Assembly (NCBI RefSeq): GCF_032854445.1
Contig: NC_088307.1
Coordinates: 15,202,017-15,266,016 of the forward strand
Reading direction: 5' to 3'
From: Liolophura sinensis
Lineage: Eukaryota; Mollusca; Polyplacophora; Chitonida; Chitonidae
Length of the DNA stretch: 64,000 nt
Translations under genes and position numbers: made by a program
Shown: positions 49,341-62,231 of the stretch, in pieces
How positions within the stretch are numbered: position 1 is the stretch's first letter
Layout: every line of letters starts with the position of its first letter
The notes under the pieces: model-generated
The model's input: the letters and a program-made list of their open reading frames with translations, nothing else
Databases searched by the model: none
What the model was told of the DNA's origin: nothing

Positions 49341-50386
49341 ATTGAAGGAAATTTTGATCTTGAATGGGTTCCTGTATATGCCATTCTGCCATACTGTCTG
49401 TTTATAAATGTACAGAAAACAAAAGTGGTATTTTGTCTCCAGTTGCCTAAACAGTGGCTCGCTCTGAAAGTTTTGAATATTGCTAATCTAGATTGTTCAT
49501 AGCATAATGGTTTGTATGTAATAATACAGTTCAGTTTTACTTACAATGTAGATATACTGTATTATATCTCAGTTTACAGACCAAGTTTACAAACATGTAG
49601 TGCATGAATTTGAGTTTGGTTTGAAACAGTCAGAGAGCACTGTGCATGATCAAGCCTACAGACATAATGGCATTTAACACGACGGTACACTCATGTAGCA
49701 CTAGTCAGTACGATCATGTCAGTTATAGGACATTCTCTGCTGAGCTTTGGACCCTGGGATAATATCAGGTTCCTGTACACACCTCTGTGGTGAGTGAGCT
49801 GCCGAGTTTGGCACAGTTTCAATTAGTCTGTTTACATTAGCTTTGTACATTTCACTCAATTTGCATGTTGATCGATACATTAAACAGTACCATAGACTCT
49901 GACAAAATGTTCGGTATGTGACTTTGAAGCTAACAAGGTTGTTAGCTTTTGGTAAGTGCCCATCAAGTCAGACTGGTTATTGGACACTGCTTAGTAGAGA
50001 AAATATTACTTTGTTATTTTAAAGTGGGTTTTCACTGGTCCTGAAGTTCAGTGCTCTGTAAGGTATGCTTACATGTATATCCAAGTGTATATCAAATCCT
50101 CATATTTATTATATATATATATATGTATATGATTTGAGTTGACCTTCTTCTTAGATCCCAGGCTGATTTACCTGTATGCATTTTTACTGTGTTTCAAGGA
50201 AATTGACTCAGTTGACCAACTTCCTCCACTCTTCATGATGAAGGGTATTTACATGTGTATGTTTGGCACAGATAATTTAATTGTTTATTTTCATTTTACT
50301 GTGATATACATTTGTATATTTGCCAGAGATCCAGGCTTGCTGTGGGCATAATCAGCTGTCCTGTGTGTAAATTGACATCAGACATC

Positions 50387-53300
50387 ATGTTTAACTGGCC
50401 TCGGGAAATTTGTGACTGGAACGTGAAGGAATTTGGTGGCCACAAAGACGAGGTATGCATATACATACAGAGAGCATGGATATATTATCCTGCTTACACT
50501 GCCTATTTATTTGCATATTAGATTAATGGTAGCATATGTATATATTCACATTTCTCGTAATGTATTAAAATTAGTTTTGAATAAAAAGTCAAGCTTGACA
50601 CTTTCCCTTAGAAACCTACATGTACATGTAAACCTTAAAATAAACTAATAAGTTTTGCATAATTGTGTTGTGGTTATAATCGATGGTGTTAACTGAAAAC
50701 TAAAGGAGAGTTTTCTGTGTTCATGGAAATGTAGGTGAACAGTGTGGCCTTCTCACCAGACTTTGAGATGATGGTCACAGGCTCAGATGATGAGAGAGTC
50801 CGCATTTTCAATGCTAAAACTAAACAGATGATCTGCAAGTTGAAAGGTCATACAGGTATGGAGTCTATATAACCCACAGGCGAGAGAACTCTTCATACCT
50901 GTGTTTTTTTTCTAAAAAGATAGTCCTATCTAAAGTGTGTAGTCTTATTCTGTCTATGATCATTAATAATTTTGGGTTCTGACCTGGATCATTGCCATTC
51001 AGAACTGTTTTTTATGTACATCGCATACATGTACAGTGATTATAGCGCCTGGAACAAACTTATGACCCACTCTAACACCACTGGCACACTATTAGTTCAC
51101 CACTGTGACTAGCATACTGTTAGTTAACCACTGTGACTAGCACACTGTTAGTTCACCACTAGCAGACCGTTAATTCATTGCTAGCACACCATTAGTTCAC
51201 CAGTAGTTAAGACTAATTTTACATGTAGTTCACTGGTTTCCTACATGTACATGTAGTTCACCACTATCGCACAATTTGTAGTTTGCCACTAGCACACTTT
51301 TAAGTCACCGCTAGCATGCCATTAGTTTACTACCAGCACAAAGTATTTCACCACTTGCACCCATTAGACGTTGTACCTCACCAGCACACTTGTGCGTCTA
51401 TGATTCCACTTCCTCTGGATGTGGCAACAAGCTAATTGAAACAGTCCTTAAAGAAACATAACTTTAGATTAGGTTAAGTATTTAAGGTAATAAAACAGGA
51501 ATGAATAAGTTAAGCAATGTGTTTTGTATCTTTTGTACACCTACTGCATGTAGCTACATGTAGGATATGCCATAAACTAAATGAATGGTACAAGAAACAT
51601 TGTGCATCTTATATCCAGTTGCAAACTACTGTCTCCTTCTCTAGTGGATTACTCATCGAAAGATAAATAACTTAAATATTGTAGTGTACTAAAAGGATGA
51701 ACTGAAATGTACCTGCATTATACAAAAAAAGAAGTTACGAAAAGTATCTGTGAAAAGCATTCATTTATTCACATGAAAGGATTAGTCTTTGCTATTCATA
51801 ATTGATCAGTTTTATTTCACTGCTACGATCGGTTTTATACACCAAAAATGTAATCATTTTCTGCAGTTACATGGAGCTGAACAGCATCAGGATATGGATA
51901 TTTCATATGAGTCAAATATTGTTCATTATCTACCTGTATGTGTCTGTTCACATATCCAAACAAATAAATTGTAATCAAATCAAATCGGTGTCAAATTCAG
52001 CAGCTTTTTGTCAAGTAGCAGTAAGCTCTTTTCTTTCCTCAAATTGACCCTGTATCATTGTATGGCTTTTTAAATGGCTTTTTGTTTATGTCCTCCACAG
52101 GTGCTGTAAGATCTGTAGCCATTTCCCCCAACAGTAAATACATTGCCAGTGGGTCATTTGACAAGTCCATTCTGGTGTGGGTGACTCGCTCAGCCTCTCT
52201 GCTGCATAGGCTGGAAGGTAAGGCATGTTAGACATGTGGACATTACACGCTAGACCATCACTGCTTTTGTCCTGGACACATATCATTGCTACTAATCCAT
52301 GGAAAGATGCGTGTATGTGATTGGTGCCAAAAACATATTCAGGATATTGCACGATGAAGTTTGAATACTACTAGGATTGTTTAAGATATAATGTATATTA
52401 GCTGCATGTACATGTATGAAATGTCAGGTGGGTTATCATTTTCAAATTTTACAAGAATTATGTTTATAGTATTCAGAGACTTTTGATTATTCCCTTTATT
52501 AATGTCAATAGTTTTGTAGCACTAAATATTTTGTAATTTTAAGATTAAAACTAGAAAACAGAACTCTACATACAGTAACAAATGAGGTATTACAAACTTT
52601 GCTTTTTGGAATGCTGTGTTGATATTAGCACTTTTTCTGCAAGGGTGTTTCAGGGATATGAATTAAGCAGACTGAGCTATTCACAGGTCTTGAGCTAATG
52701 TTAAATGTTCTTTTACTATGTTATCAGGTCATAGTAAAAGTGTAGAAGTGGTTGTGTTCTCCCCAGACTCCTCTCATCTCTGTTCTGGTTCCTGGGATAG
52801 AACCGCTGTCCTGTGGAATCTGGAGGTAAGATATCACAGACACAGCAGGTAGGTCACTGTGTTGTCAGGTGACAGGGAGACTGTAGAAGTGGTTGTGTTC
52901 TCCCCAGACTCCTTTCATCTCTGTTCTGGTTCCTGGGATAGAACCGCTGTCCTGTGGAATCTGGAGGTAAGATATCACAGTGACAGCAGGTAGATCACTG
53001 TGTTGTCAGGTGACAGGAAGAGTGTAGAAGAGGTTGTGTTCTCCCCATATCTCTGTTCTGATTCCTGGGATAGAACCTCTGTCCTGTGGAATCTGGAGGT
53101 AAGAAATGACAGACACAGCAGGTAGATCACTGTGTTGTCAGGTGAAAGGAAGTTTATTATTTTGTGTTTATTGTTCAGACAGGTGAAGCTGTGCGGGTGT
53201 TCAGAGGTCACACAGGCATGATACAATCAATTGCCTTCTCCCAATGTGGAAAATGGCTGGTAAGTCAACCAAATGTCACTCCATGCGTTAGTTGACTATA

Positions 53301-56300
53301 CTATGTATGTACCAGTATGTGAATGGTGCTTTGTTTGAATCAGTTACATGTAAACTGGTATTCTAACAATAAAAAACACATGTATTTACACAGGGAGACA
53401 TGGCTTTAGGTACGTTTACTAGGTTAATAGTCTGATTCTTGTTCTGGTGCAGTCCTATCTTACCAGAGTATCTTTCGTGGCTTTACATCACTTTGTCAGT
53501 GGTTGTTCTCTCTTGGTGGATTAGGGTGTTCTTTTTGTAGATTTTCAAAAAATGTTGAAATAGATGAATAATTTGAGTCAGTTAAAATTTTCGTTGAAAG
53601 TGTAGTGTCTTCATTCAAATTGGCCTGACAAGATTTTGGCCCGACCATGAAATTTTAAGTTGATAAAAGGATAAATTTATTTATTTATTTATTTATTTAT
53701 TTAATTGATGTTTTATGTTGTACTCAAGAATATTTCACTTATACAACGGTGACCAGCATTATGGTAGGAGGAAACCAGGCAGAACCCGGCGGAAACCCAT
53801 GGCCATCTGCAGGTTGCTGGAAGACCTTCCCACGTACGGCCGGAATAGGAAGACAACATGAGCTGGACAGCAGCCCCCATCAGCCGCATTGGTGAAAGGC
53901 CCCTGGGTCGTTGCACGGCGCTGGCGTGCTAACTCTCTCGGCCATGGAGGCCCCCCAAAAGGATACATCCTTGTTTGTTGCAGGCCACAGGTTCATGGGA
54001 TTACACTGTGCGTGTGTGGGGACTGAAACAGCCTGACCCCTCAGAGGAAGACAGCTTGGTGATGTCCTGTCATAAGGGCAATATTCACGCTGTCACCTTC
54101 TCCAAGAACGGTATGCTGGTACGTCTACATTTTGTCAAACTGACAAGAGATGCAAGACTTAATTGCTTCAAAACTTGTTTGCGTTCAAACATTTTTGTAA
54201 AACAGTCTCTGAACATGGTGTATTCAATGGCCACGTTAATACTAGTAATAAATTTCTTCAGTTTATCAGAACATAAAACTGGCAGTAATCAATTTCTTTA
54301 AATAAAGTTGATGTATTTCTGTTTTTTGTTGCTGAACCACTTTTAGCGTGTTGCATACATGTATAATGAGGTGCTGAAAATCTAATTGAACAAATTCACA
54401 AGTGTACATGTATGATGAATTGCTGAAAATCTAATTTAACAAATTCACAAGTGTACATGTATGATGAGGTGCTGAAAATCTAATTTAACAAATTCACAAG
54501 TGTACATGTATGATGAGGTGCTGAAAAGTTAATTGAACAAATTCACAAGTGTACATGTATGATGAGGTGCTGAAAATCTAATTTAACAAATTCACAAGTG
54601 TACATGTATGATGAGGTGCTGAAAAGTTAATTGAACAAATTCACAAGTGTACATGTATGATGAGGTGCTGAAAATCTAATTGAACAAATTCACAAGTGTA
54701 CATGTATGATGAGGTGCTGAAAAGTTAATTGAACAAATTCACAAGTGTACATGTATGATGAGGTGCTGAAAAGTTAATTGAACAAATTCACAAGTGTACA
54801 TGTATGATGAGGTGCTGAAAATCTAATTGAACAAATTCACAAGTGTACATGTATGATGAGGTGCTGAAAATCTAATTGAACAAATTCACAAGTGTACATG
54901 TATGATGAGGTGCTGAAAATCTAATTTAACAAATTCACAAGTGTACATGTATGATGAGGTGCTGAAAAGTTAATTGAACAAATTCACAAGTGTACATGTA
55001 TGATGAGGTGCTGAAAATCTAATTGAACAAATTCACAAGTGTACATGTATGATGAGGTGCTGAAAAGTTAATTGAACAAATTCACAAGTGTACATGTATG
55101 ATGAGGTGCTGAAAATCTAATTGAACAAATTCACAAGTGTACATGTATGATGAGGTGCTGAAAAGTTAATTGAACAAATTCACAAGTGTACATGTATGAT
55201 GAGGTGCTGAAAAGTTAATTGAACAAATTCACAAGTGTACATGTATGATGAGGTGCTGAAAATCTAATTGAACAAATTCACAAGTGTACATGTATGATGA
55301 GGTGCTGAAAATCTAATTGAACAAATTCACAAGTGTACATGTATGATGAGGTGCTGAAAATCTAATTGAACAAATTCACAAGTGTACATGTATGATGAGG
55401 TGCTGAAAATCTAATTGAACAAATTCACAAGTGTACATGTATGATGAGGTGCTGAAAATCTAATTGAACAAATTCACAAGTGTACAAGTATGATGAGATG
55501 CTGAAAAGTTAATTTAACAAATTTAAACATGTACAAGTATGATGAGGTGCTGAAAAGCTTATTTAACAAATTCAACAACATATTAAAATGTTAAAATGTA
55601 TCCAACTTGTATACATGTATTTTCCTCACTGATTGTTAGTGTCAGTTAGTGTCATTGGTAGAATTGCTTGTGCGAAAGCTACATACAAGTAGAACTTCAG
55701 TCAGAGTTCGATATTAGCAAAAAGAGTATTTCACTATTTGCATTATTCATGCACGACAGGAAATTACATGAAGGATAAATTGTCGACAGCATTGCTCTTC
55801 CCAGTTTTAAGCAAGAAAAAGCAAGACAATGGAAAGATTCATTTCACATCAGTGTTTTCATTTTTTCCCGACTCACTTAATTTTAATACAAGCCCAGCGT
55901 ATAACATCTCTTTGTATGCAAGGGGAATAACTAGAATTACTTTCCATATAGAGTGACTTCCCTTGACTTAGATGTGTAATAAATGGAGGTGTCTGTTACT
56001 TTTCTGTTACAGGCCTCCGGCTCATGGGACAAAACGATTTGCTTGTGGAACCCACGTAATGGTCGCCTACTGCACGTTCTGAAAGGCCACAAAGGCTGGG
56101 TGCAGGCCTTGTCATTCTCCCTGGATGGGTGTTTTCTGGCCAGTGCAAGTGATGACGGGAGTGTCCGTCTGTGGGATGTAGTCACGGCAGAATGCCTCAA
56201 TGTTTTAGAAGTGAGTACCTTTATATACATGTACGTGTCCAGGTCCTCTGCCTAGGCATTTTTTTCATTACATGTACATGAGTGAAGATTTCAAGCATGG

Positions 56301-57905
56301 AAAATTTGACACTTCATTATTCCATTTGTCAAACATGGAATTTCAAACAAGATGTTGTTTCCCGGCTGTATTTACTTAGTTTATTGACAGTCCTGATAAA
56401 AAGCAAATTCAAAACTTAAAAGAGGATATTGCACATTAAAGGGACATACTGCCGAAAGTTTAGTTGGTTCAGCTAAATGCAAAAATCAGTGGCATTTCAC
56501 GCCTAACTAAACTTCCATGGCCCATATATTCCGAAAAATGTCAGTTAAGAGAATTATAACAGCAAATCTGTCACTGGTCTAAACCGTCCAAGGATGGGGT
56601 AACATGCAAATGAGGCAGCACAAAGATTCGCACAATGTAACGTTCGCTCTTGGATCGCACATGAAAAGAAGATGATAGATTGAAAGCGAATTTTAAGTCA
56701 AGTAAACAAAATATGATCTTCCTTTCTGTCGATAATGTGTTATAAAGGTATTCGTAATTCCCATTGACCTGTACGGCAGGACTGAAGTTACATGGTAGGC
56801 TGCATAATTACAACACAATAAGGCGTCTGACATTTGAAGTTCACTGAACATCTCCCGTCCTCTAAACAACAAGGGGAGTGAACCCAGACAAAAAAAGTCA
56901 GTCTTCAAGTCAGTCTTCACCCATAATTCTAAATATAGCTTGACTTGAGTGAATTGATGGCTGAGGGAAACCTCGGATAAATCTGAACATTCAGGGACAT
57001 CTGGGTATTCATTGGGTTATTTTTTTCATTGGTGTTTTACGCCATACTCAAGAATATTTCATTTATACGACGGAGGAGAAAACATTCCCCATGACAAGAT
57101 GGTGTCTTAAATAGCAGTATAATGTTTACGCCCCTGTCTCTTTAAAGGTTGAATACCAATAAAAATTGTTCCAGTTTTCACAAGTATGACCAGAACAATA
57201 TTCGGAATATTAAACCTTCAATGTATTATTTATGTTTTGATTATATCCTATCATGATAAGCAGCCTTTGAGGAATTTCTTTTAGAGTGACATCGTGTCTT
57301 GTTGCATGATGAAGGAACGTTATTGTGGGCTAAATTTATATCATGGCATTATCCCGCCAGTTCAGATTGGAGCGTTGTAAAACAAACTGTCATGGCATGT
57401 GGGTGTGAAGTATCAAAATGTAACAACTAAACTAATATCAGACTGTGTGAAATTACACTTTTATCAGTGCAGGAAATCCTGACATTTCACCAGTGGTAGT
57501 TTTAGCCCCAAAAAGGTAATTTTTAGAGGCCAATAAATGTTATAAAATATTACTTTTGGTGCAGAAACATGGATTTTTTTCAGTAGGATATCAACATACA
57601 CTGTACCTTCCGAACAAACCTCAAAAAGCCATATTAGGATTGACAGAACTCTTAGAATCAGGCCAAATGTAAAACTTACGTACGGACGAAATGTAGGTAA
57701 TTTACTGTACATGTATATATAAATACAAAGCGACTAACATTTAGTGATGTCTGTGTTAACAGTGTCATATGATCTGATGTTGTAGACTGTTTGCCTGTTT
57801 ATGTTCCAGGGACACACAGACATAGCCCAGCAGTGTGGGTTCACTCAGACCGGTGCTCTGGTGGCGTCAGGAGCAGCATTTATTGCACTGAAGCTATTTC
57901 CATAA
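50387..57905 (+). CDS. WDR38: WD repeat-containing protein 38 (WDR38) orthologue
   Basis: Eight exons join in phase: 50387-50452, 50735-50855, 52101-52217, 52728-52825, 53179-53259, 53984-54118, 56013-56210 and 57810-57905, giving 303 codons plus TAA (human WDR38 is about 314). The chain is almost wholly WD40 repeats: GHKDEVNSVAFSPD..VRIFNAK, GHTGAVRSVAISPN..ILVWVTR, GHSKSVEVVVFSPD..AVLWNLE, GHTGMIQSIAFSQC..VRVWGLK, CHKGNIHAVTFSKN..ICLWNPR, GHKGWVQALSFSLD..VRLWDVV, and a last degenerate blade starting GHTDIAQQCGFTQTGAL. The SGSWD and TGSWD motifs and the weak last blade match recalled vertebrate WDR38. A beta-propeller scaffold is expected; no established function is claimed. The chosen ATG begins MFNWPREICDWN, but the frame is open upstream, so an earlier start is possible. 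AATAAA is at 58011-58016. Oddity: exon 4 has two tandem copies downstream. Confidence 0.93.
51060..51370. repeat. Degenerate tandem repeat in WDR38 intron 2
   Basis: Variants of CTAGCACACTGTTAGTTCAC and TTCACCACTAGCAC recur irregularly every 20-30 bp. An old minisatellite. Confidence 0.7.
52869..52966 (+). CDS. WDR38: WDR38 exon 4 copy 2, possible alternative exon
   Basis: 98 bases, the same length and phase (1 in, 0 out) as exon 4, with intact AG and GT sites and no stop. It would encode a blade starting GDRETVEVVVFSPDSFHL and ending AVLWNLE. It loses the GH dipeptide histidine and changes Ser to Phe near the DSSHL position. Either a usable mutually exclusive exon or a silent duplicate. Confidence 0.5.
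53010..53098 (+). CDS. WDR38: WDR38 exon 4 copy 3, shortened in frame
   Basis: 89 bases: a 9-base in-frame loss shortens the PDSFHLCSGSWD region to PYLCSDSWD. Flanking AG and GT sites and phase are kept, with no stop. The shortened strand and the Gly-to-Asp change would probably harm a WD40 blade, so it is likelier to be decaying than used. Confidence 0.4.
53676..53957 (-). repeat. SINE family A, full-length copy
   Basis: Minus-strand copy from a long ATTT tail through TACTCAAGAATATTTCACTT and CGTACGGCCGGAATAGGAAG to the head complement CTCTCGGCCATGGAGGCCCC. It ends only about 27 bp before WDR38 exon 6, so its head abuts the splice acceptor region. Confidence 0.85.
54354..55575. repeat. 49-bp minisatellite, about 25 units, in WDR38 intron 6
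   Basis: Each unit holds GTGTACATGTATGATGAGGT, GCTGAAAA and a variable junction (TCTAATTGAAC, TCTAATTTAAC or GTTAATTGAAC), then AAATTCACAA. The variants alternate irregularly along the array, and only the last units at the 3' end are degraded. Confidence 0.97.
57011..57073 (-). repeat. SINE family A 3' fragment
   Basis: TTGGTGTTTTACGCCATACT, CAAGAATATTTCATTTATAC and GACGGAGG on the minus strand, in WDR38 intron 7. Confidence 0.65.
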
Positions 57906-58078
57906 ATGTTTAGAATCTCAGTTCTCACTCCCAGTATAAATGTCAGATGTACATGTAAATTTGAGATTTAAACGCTGAAGATGTCGGCAATGTCAGATCT
58001 GGACAAAAATAATAAACATGTCTAAATGTATATGATGCTGTACATCACGTACATATATCGGAAAAGGGAAATTGTTAA

Positions 58079-58219
58079 AAGAGCTATCACCTCACAGTCT
58101 GACTATTAGAGCTATCACCTCACAGTCTGGCTATTAGAGCTATCACCTCACAGTCTGACTATTAGAGCTATCACCTCACAGTCTGACTATTAGAGCTATA
58201 ACCTCACAGTCTGACTATT
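58079..58219. repeat. 28-bp minisatellite, 5 units
   Basis: AGAGCTATCACCTCACAGTC followed by TGACTATT repeats five times with single changes. It starts about 60 bp after the WDR38 poly(A) signal. Confidence 0.95.
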
Positions 58220-59008
58220 GGGACCTGTCCCTATACTGGTATGTCACCATAAACTAGAAGAAAACACCTGATCAAAGTCCATCTTTGCTGGGAGAGATCC
58301 TGCACATGGCTTAGCACTGATAAACAAATTCATGACGAAAGGGCTGACCTCACATCTCAAAATACAGAAAGAGGCATTCACTATGGGAATTTATATTTAA
58401 CCCTTTCATGCCATAAAGTCACCACACAGACGTCACCATGATGTCGTAAAGTGGAATCTTCAAACTCACATGTTAGACCGACAGCTGACAGTAGGTGTTG
58501 CTTTAGATTGTGTTTATATTGACAAGTCAGTTTAATGATCGGCTGCTATATGTACATCTGACTTTGGTAAGATTGTCTATTATATCTGTTCATGTCAGAC
58601 GACACGGTGTGGGATCTTGATAACCTACTAGAAACCACTGGAGTACTCAACACTGCAGACTTCTGTGAGCAAATTTAGGCTCAAAAGGGACCTGTTCAGT
58701 TAGTCTACATGTACCCGCTTTTCCGATTTGTGAACACGAACATATATTGCTTTACAACCAACTGAAATTCTACAAGAAGTGCTGTCATTTCAGAAGTACA
58801 AGATTTGGCGCGATCATAGAAGAGGGTAGATGTACATTCCATGGCATAGTTCATTGTCACTTTGTTGGCTGCAATATTTTATCATGTAAGTACTTGTAAT
58901 GTAAATGTCTGGTTCCAGTATCACGCATGGGGCAATAGATAGAACTCCAGTGTAATTCCAGTATAGCCCTAACACATTGTGAAGATACAATATGATTATG
59001 CTCCTATT

Positions 59009-61092
59009 GTCAGCAGACAGTACATGTATAGCACTGATCCCACGTGTCAGCAGACAGTACATGTATAGCACTGATCCCACGTGTCAGCAGACAGTACATG
59101 TATAGCACTGATCCCACGTGTCACCACACAGTACATGTATAGCACTGATCCCATGTGTCAGCAGACAGTACATGTATAGCACTGATCCCATGTGTCAGCA
59201 GACAGTACATGTATAGCACTGATCCCATGTGTCAGCAGACAGTACATGTATAGCATTGATCCCATGTGTCAGCAGACAGTACATGTATAGCACTGATCCC
59301 ACGTGTCAGCAGACAGTACATGTATAGCACTGATCCCACGTGTCAGCAGACAGTACATGTATAGCACTGATCCCACGTGTCAGCAGACAGTACATGTATA
59401 GCACTGATCCCATGTGTCAGCAGACAGTACATGTATAGCACTGATTCCACGTGTCAGCAGACAGTACATAGTATAGCATTGATCCCATGTGTCAGCAGAC
59501 AGTACATGTATAGCACTGATCCCACGTGTCAGCAGACAGTACATGTATAGCATTGATCCCACGTGTCAGCAGACAGTACATGTATAGCACTGATCCCACG
59601 TGTCAGCAGACAATACATGTATAGCATTGATCCCACGTGTCAGCAGACAGTACATGTATAGCACTGATCCCATGTGTCAGCAGACAGTACATGTATAGCA
59701 CTGATCCCATGTGTCAGCAGACAGTACATGTATAGCACTGATCCCACGTGTCAGCAGACAGTACATGTATAGCACTGATCCCACGTGTCAGCAGACAGTA
59801 CATGTATAGCACTGATCCCATGTGTCAGCAGACAGTACATGTATAGCACTGATCCCACGTGTCAGCAGACAGTACATGTATAGCACTGATCCCACGTGTC
59901 AGCAGACAGTACATGTATAGCACCGATCCCACGTGTCAGCAGACAGTACATGTATAACACTGATCCCCCGTGTCACCACACAGTACGTGTACAACACTGA
60001 CCCCATGTGTCAGCAGACAGTACATGTATAACACTGATCCCACGTGTCAGCAGACAGTACATGTATAGCACTGATCCCACGTGTCACCACACAGTACATG
60101 TACAACACTGACCCCACGTGTCACCACACAGTACATGTATAGCACTGAACCCATGTGTCAGCAGACAGTACATGTATAACACTGATCCCACGTGTCAGCA
60201 GACAGTACATGTATAACACTGATCCCACGTGTCAGCAGACAGTACATGTATAGCACTGATCCCACGTGTCACCACACAGTACATGTACAACACTGACCCC
60301 ACGTGTCACCACACAGTACATGTATAGCACTGAACCCATGTGTCAGCAGACAGTACATGTATAGCACTGATCCCACGTGTCACCACACAGTACATGTATA
60401 GCACTGAACCCATGTGTCAGCAGACAGTACATGTATAGCACTGATCCCATGTGTCAGCAGACAGTACATGTATAGCACTGATCCCACGTGTCAGCAGACA
60501 GTACATGTATAGCACTGATCCCACGTGTCAGCAGACAGTACATGTATAGCACCGATCCCACGTGTCAGCAGACAGTACATGTATAACACTGATCCCCCGT
60601 GTCACCACACAGTACGTGTACAACACTGACCCCATGTGTCAGCAGACAGTACATGTATAACACTGATCCCACGTGTCAGCAGACAGTACATGTATAGCAC
60701 TGATCCCACGTGTCACCACACAGTACATGTACAACACTGACCCCACGTGTCACCACACAGTACATGTATAGCACTGAACCCATGTGTCAGCAGACAGTAC
60801 ATGTATAACACTGATCCCACGTGTCAGCAGACAGTACATGTATAACACTGATCCCACGTGTCAGCAGACAGTACATGTATAGCACTGATCCCACGTGTCA
60901 CCACACAGTACATGTACAACACTGACCCCACGTGTCACCACACAGTACATGTATAGCACTGAACCCATGTGTCAGCAGACAGTACATGTATAGCACTGAT
61001 CCCACGTGTCACCACACAGTACATGTATAGCACTGAACCCATGTGTCAGCAGACAGTACATGTATAGCACTAATCCCACGTGTCAGCAGACA
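59009..61092. repeat. 37-bp satellite array, about 56 units, with 629-bp higher-order period
   Basis: The unit is CAGCAGACAGTACATGTATA followed by GCACTGATCCCACGTGT. Variants include CCATGTGT, TCACCACACAGT, ACAACACTGACCCC and GCACCGATCC. A rare variant pair (GATCCCCCGTG, then CAGTACGTGTACAAC) at 59962 recurs at 60591, 629 bp later, which is exactly 17 units, and the surrounding variant order is repeated too. One array thus shows a recent duplication of a 17-unit block. Long minus-strand frames here are repeat products. Confidence 0.97.
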
Positions 61093-61600
61093 TTGTGATC
61101 GTGATCCTAATGAGATGAAGTAGTTTTCATACGTATCTGATGATCTCGGCCACAGCTGCATGGGAAAACAAGTGATACATTGACATGTAGTTTGTATGTG
61201 ATGTTTTTATTTATGAGCTTTAAGGTTTGCTTTGCTTTTGATTCTTTAGGGAAGTAAACAAATACAAACAGAAGTTGTTAATAATGTTATTGCCATTATA
61301 AAGGGATTTTTTTTCTTTGCTGTTGCTTTCACAAGTCACCCCTGTTCATTCTATATACCTCATGTCATTGTAGTCATTTTTTGTCATATTTTTAGTAGAT
61401 TTGATATATCTTTTGTACTATTTACAATATTATAAATTTATTTATGCAATATAATCATTATACCTAAATGTTAGATTTTTCTGTGCATGTCAGGATGATT
61501 TTATGATCATCTTGATATGGTTTTTGTGGGTCATGATCATGTTCACACAAACTGGACCTCATCTCAACATCTGCCAAGCCGAGGGCTGGTTTTGTACATG
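61093..61600. other. AT-rich stretch, nothing recognised
   Basis: Between two tandem arrays, with no gene or repeat element seen. Confidence 0.4.
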
Positions 61601-61725
61601 TGCTATTTTTGTACATGGGCTAGTCTTGTACATGTGCTATTTTTGTACATGGGCTAGTCTTGTACATGGGCTATAGTTTTGTACATGGGCTATAGTTTTA
61701 TACATGGGTTAATCTTGGGCTAGTT
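61600..61725. repeat. 16-18-bp minisatellite with TGTACATG core
   Basis: TTTTGTACATGGGCTAGTC and TTTTGTACATGTGCTA variants recur about seven times. Confidence 0.85.
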
Positions 61726-62040
61726 TTTCAATTGTTGGCACATGTATCTGATCAATATAACTTTTTGAATATATTTTTTTTTTGTTAGATTTAAATTAAT
61801 GAATCTCTTTTTGCCCTGTGTATCAGGAGCCAGTTTCCAACTGACATAATTTTGTTATTGTAAGTAGATGCAAGTGTGGCTTTATGAGACTCACCTCCTA
61901 TAGGTAAAACCACAGCGGGTATGTAGATAGAGTACTGAAAACGTGTTGAGAAGTGCTTCAAGTCGTTAAGGGTAAAACAGACTAGAGACCCCTCAAATAC
62001 AAAGCTGTCACAACCTACCATGCCTAGCACATTGAACTAA

Positions 62041-62215
62041 TAGTCTGGGCATCTGTTTGATCAGCATGTAGCTGATAGTCTGGGCACCAGTTTGATCAAC
62101 ATGTAGCTGATAGTCTGGGCACCTGTTTGATCAACATGTAGCTGATAGTCTGGGCACCTGTTTGATCAACATGTAGATGATAGTCTGGGCACCTGTTTGA
62201 TCCACAAAGCTGTAA
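62041..62215. repeat. 35-bp minisatellite, 5 units
   Basis: TAGTCTGGGCACCTGTTTGA followed by TCAACATGTAGCTGA, five units with few changes. Confidence 0.95.
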
Positions 62216-62231
62216 ATGTTTTACATATGTA

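Larger units (their letters stand above)
52728..53153 (+). repeat. 141-bp tandem duplication of WDR38 exon 4 (about 3 units)
   Basis: Unit spacing is 141 bp: exon 4 starts at 52728, copy 2 at 52869 and copy 3 at 53010, followed by a partial fourth start ending near 53153. Each unit holds the exon, its GTAAGA donor and about 43 bp of intron with a GTTGTCAG acceptor for the next copy. The second and third acceptors differ from the TTATCAG acceptor of the first. Confidence 0.95.

Noticed and set aside
59380-59562. Minus-strand frame repeating YMYCLLTRGISAIHVLSADT-type text
   Set aside because: Generated by the 37-bp satellite; three units make 111 bases, so frames stay open by periodicity.
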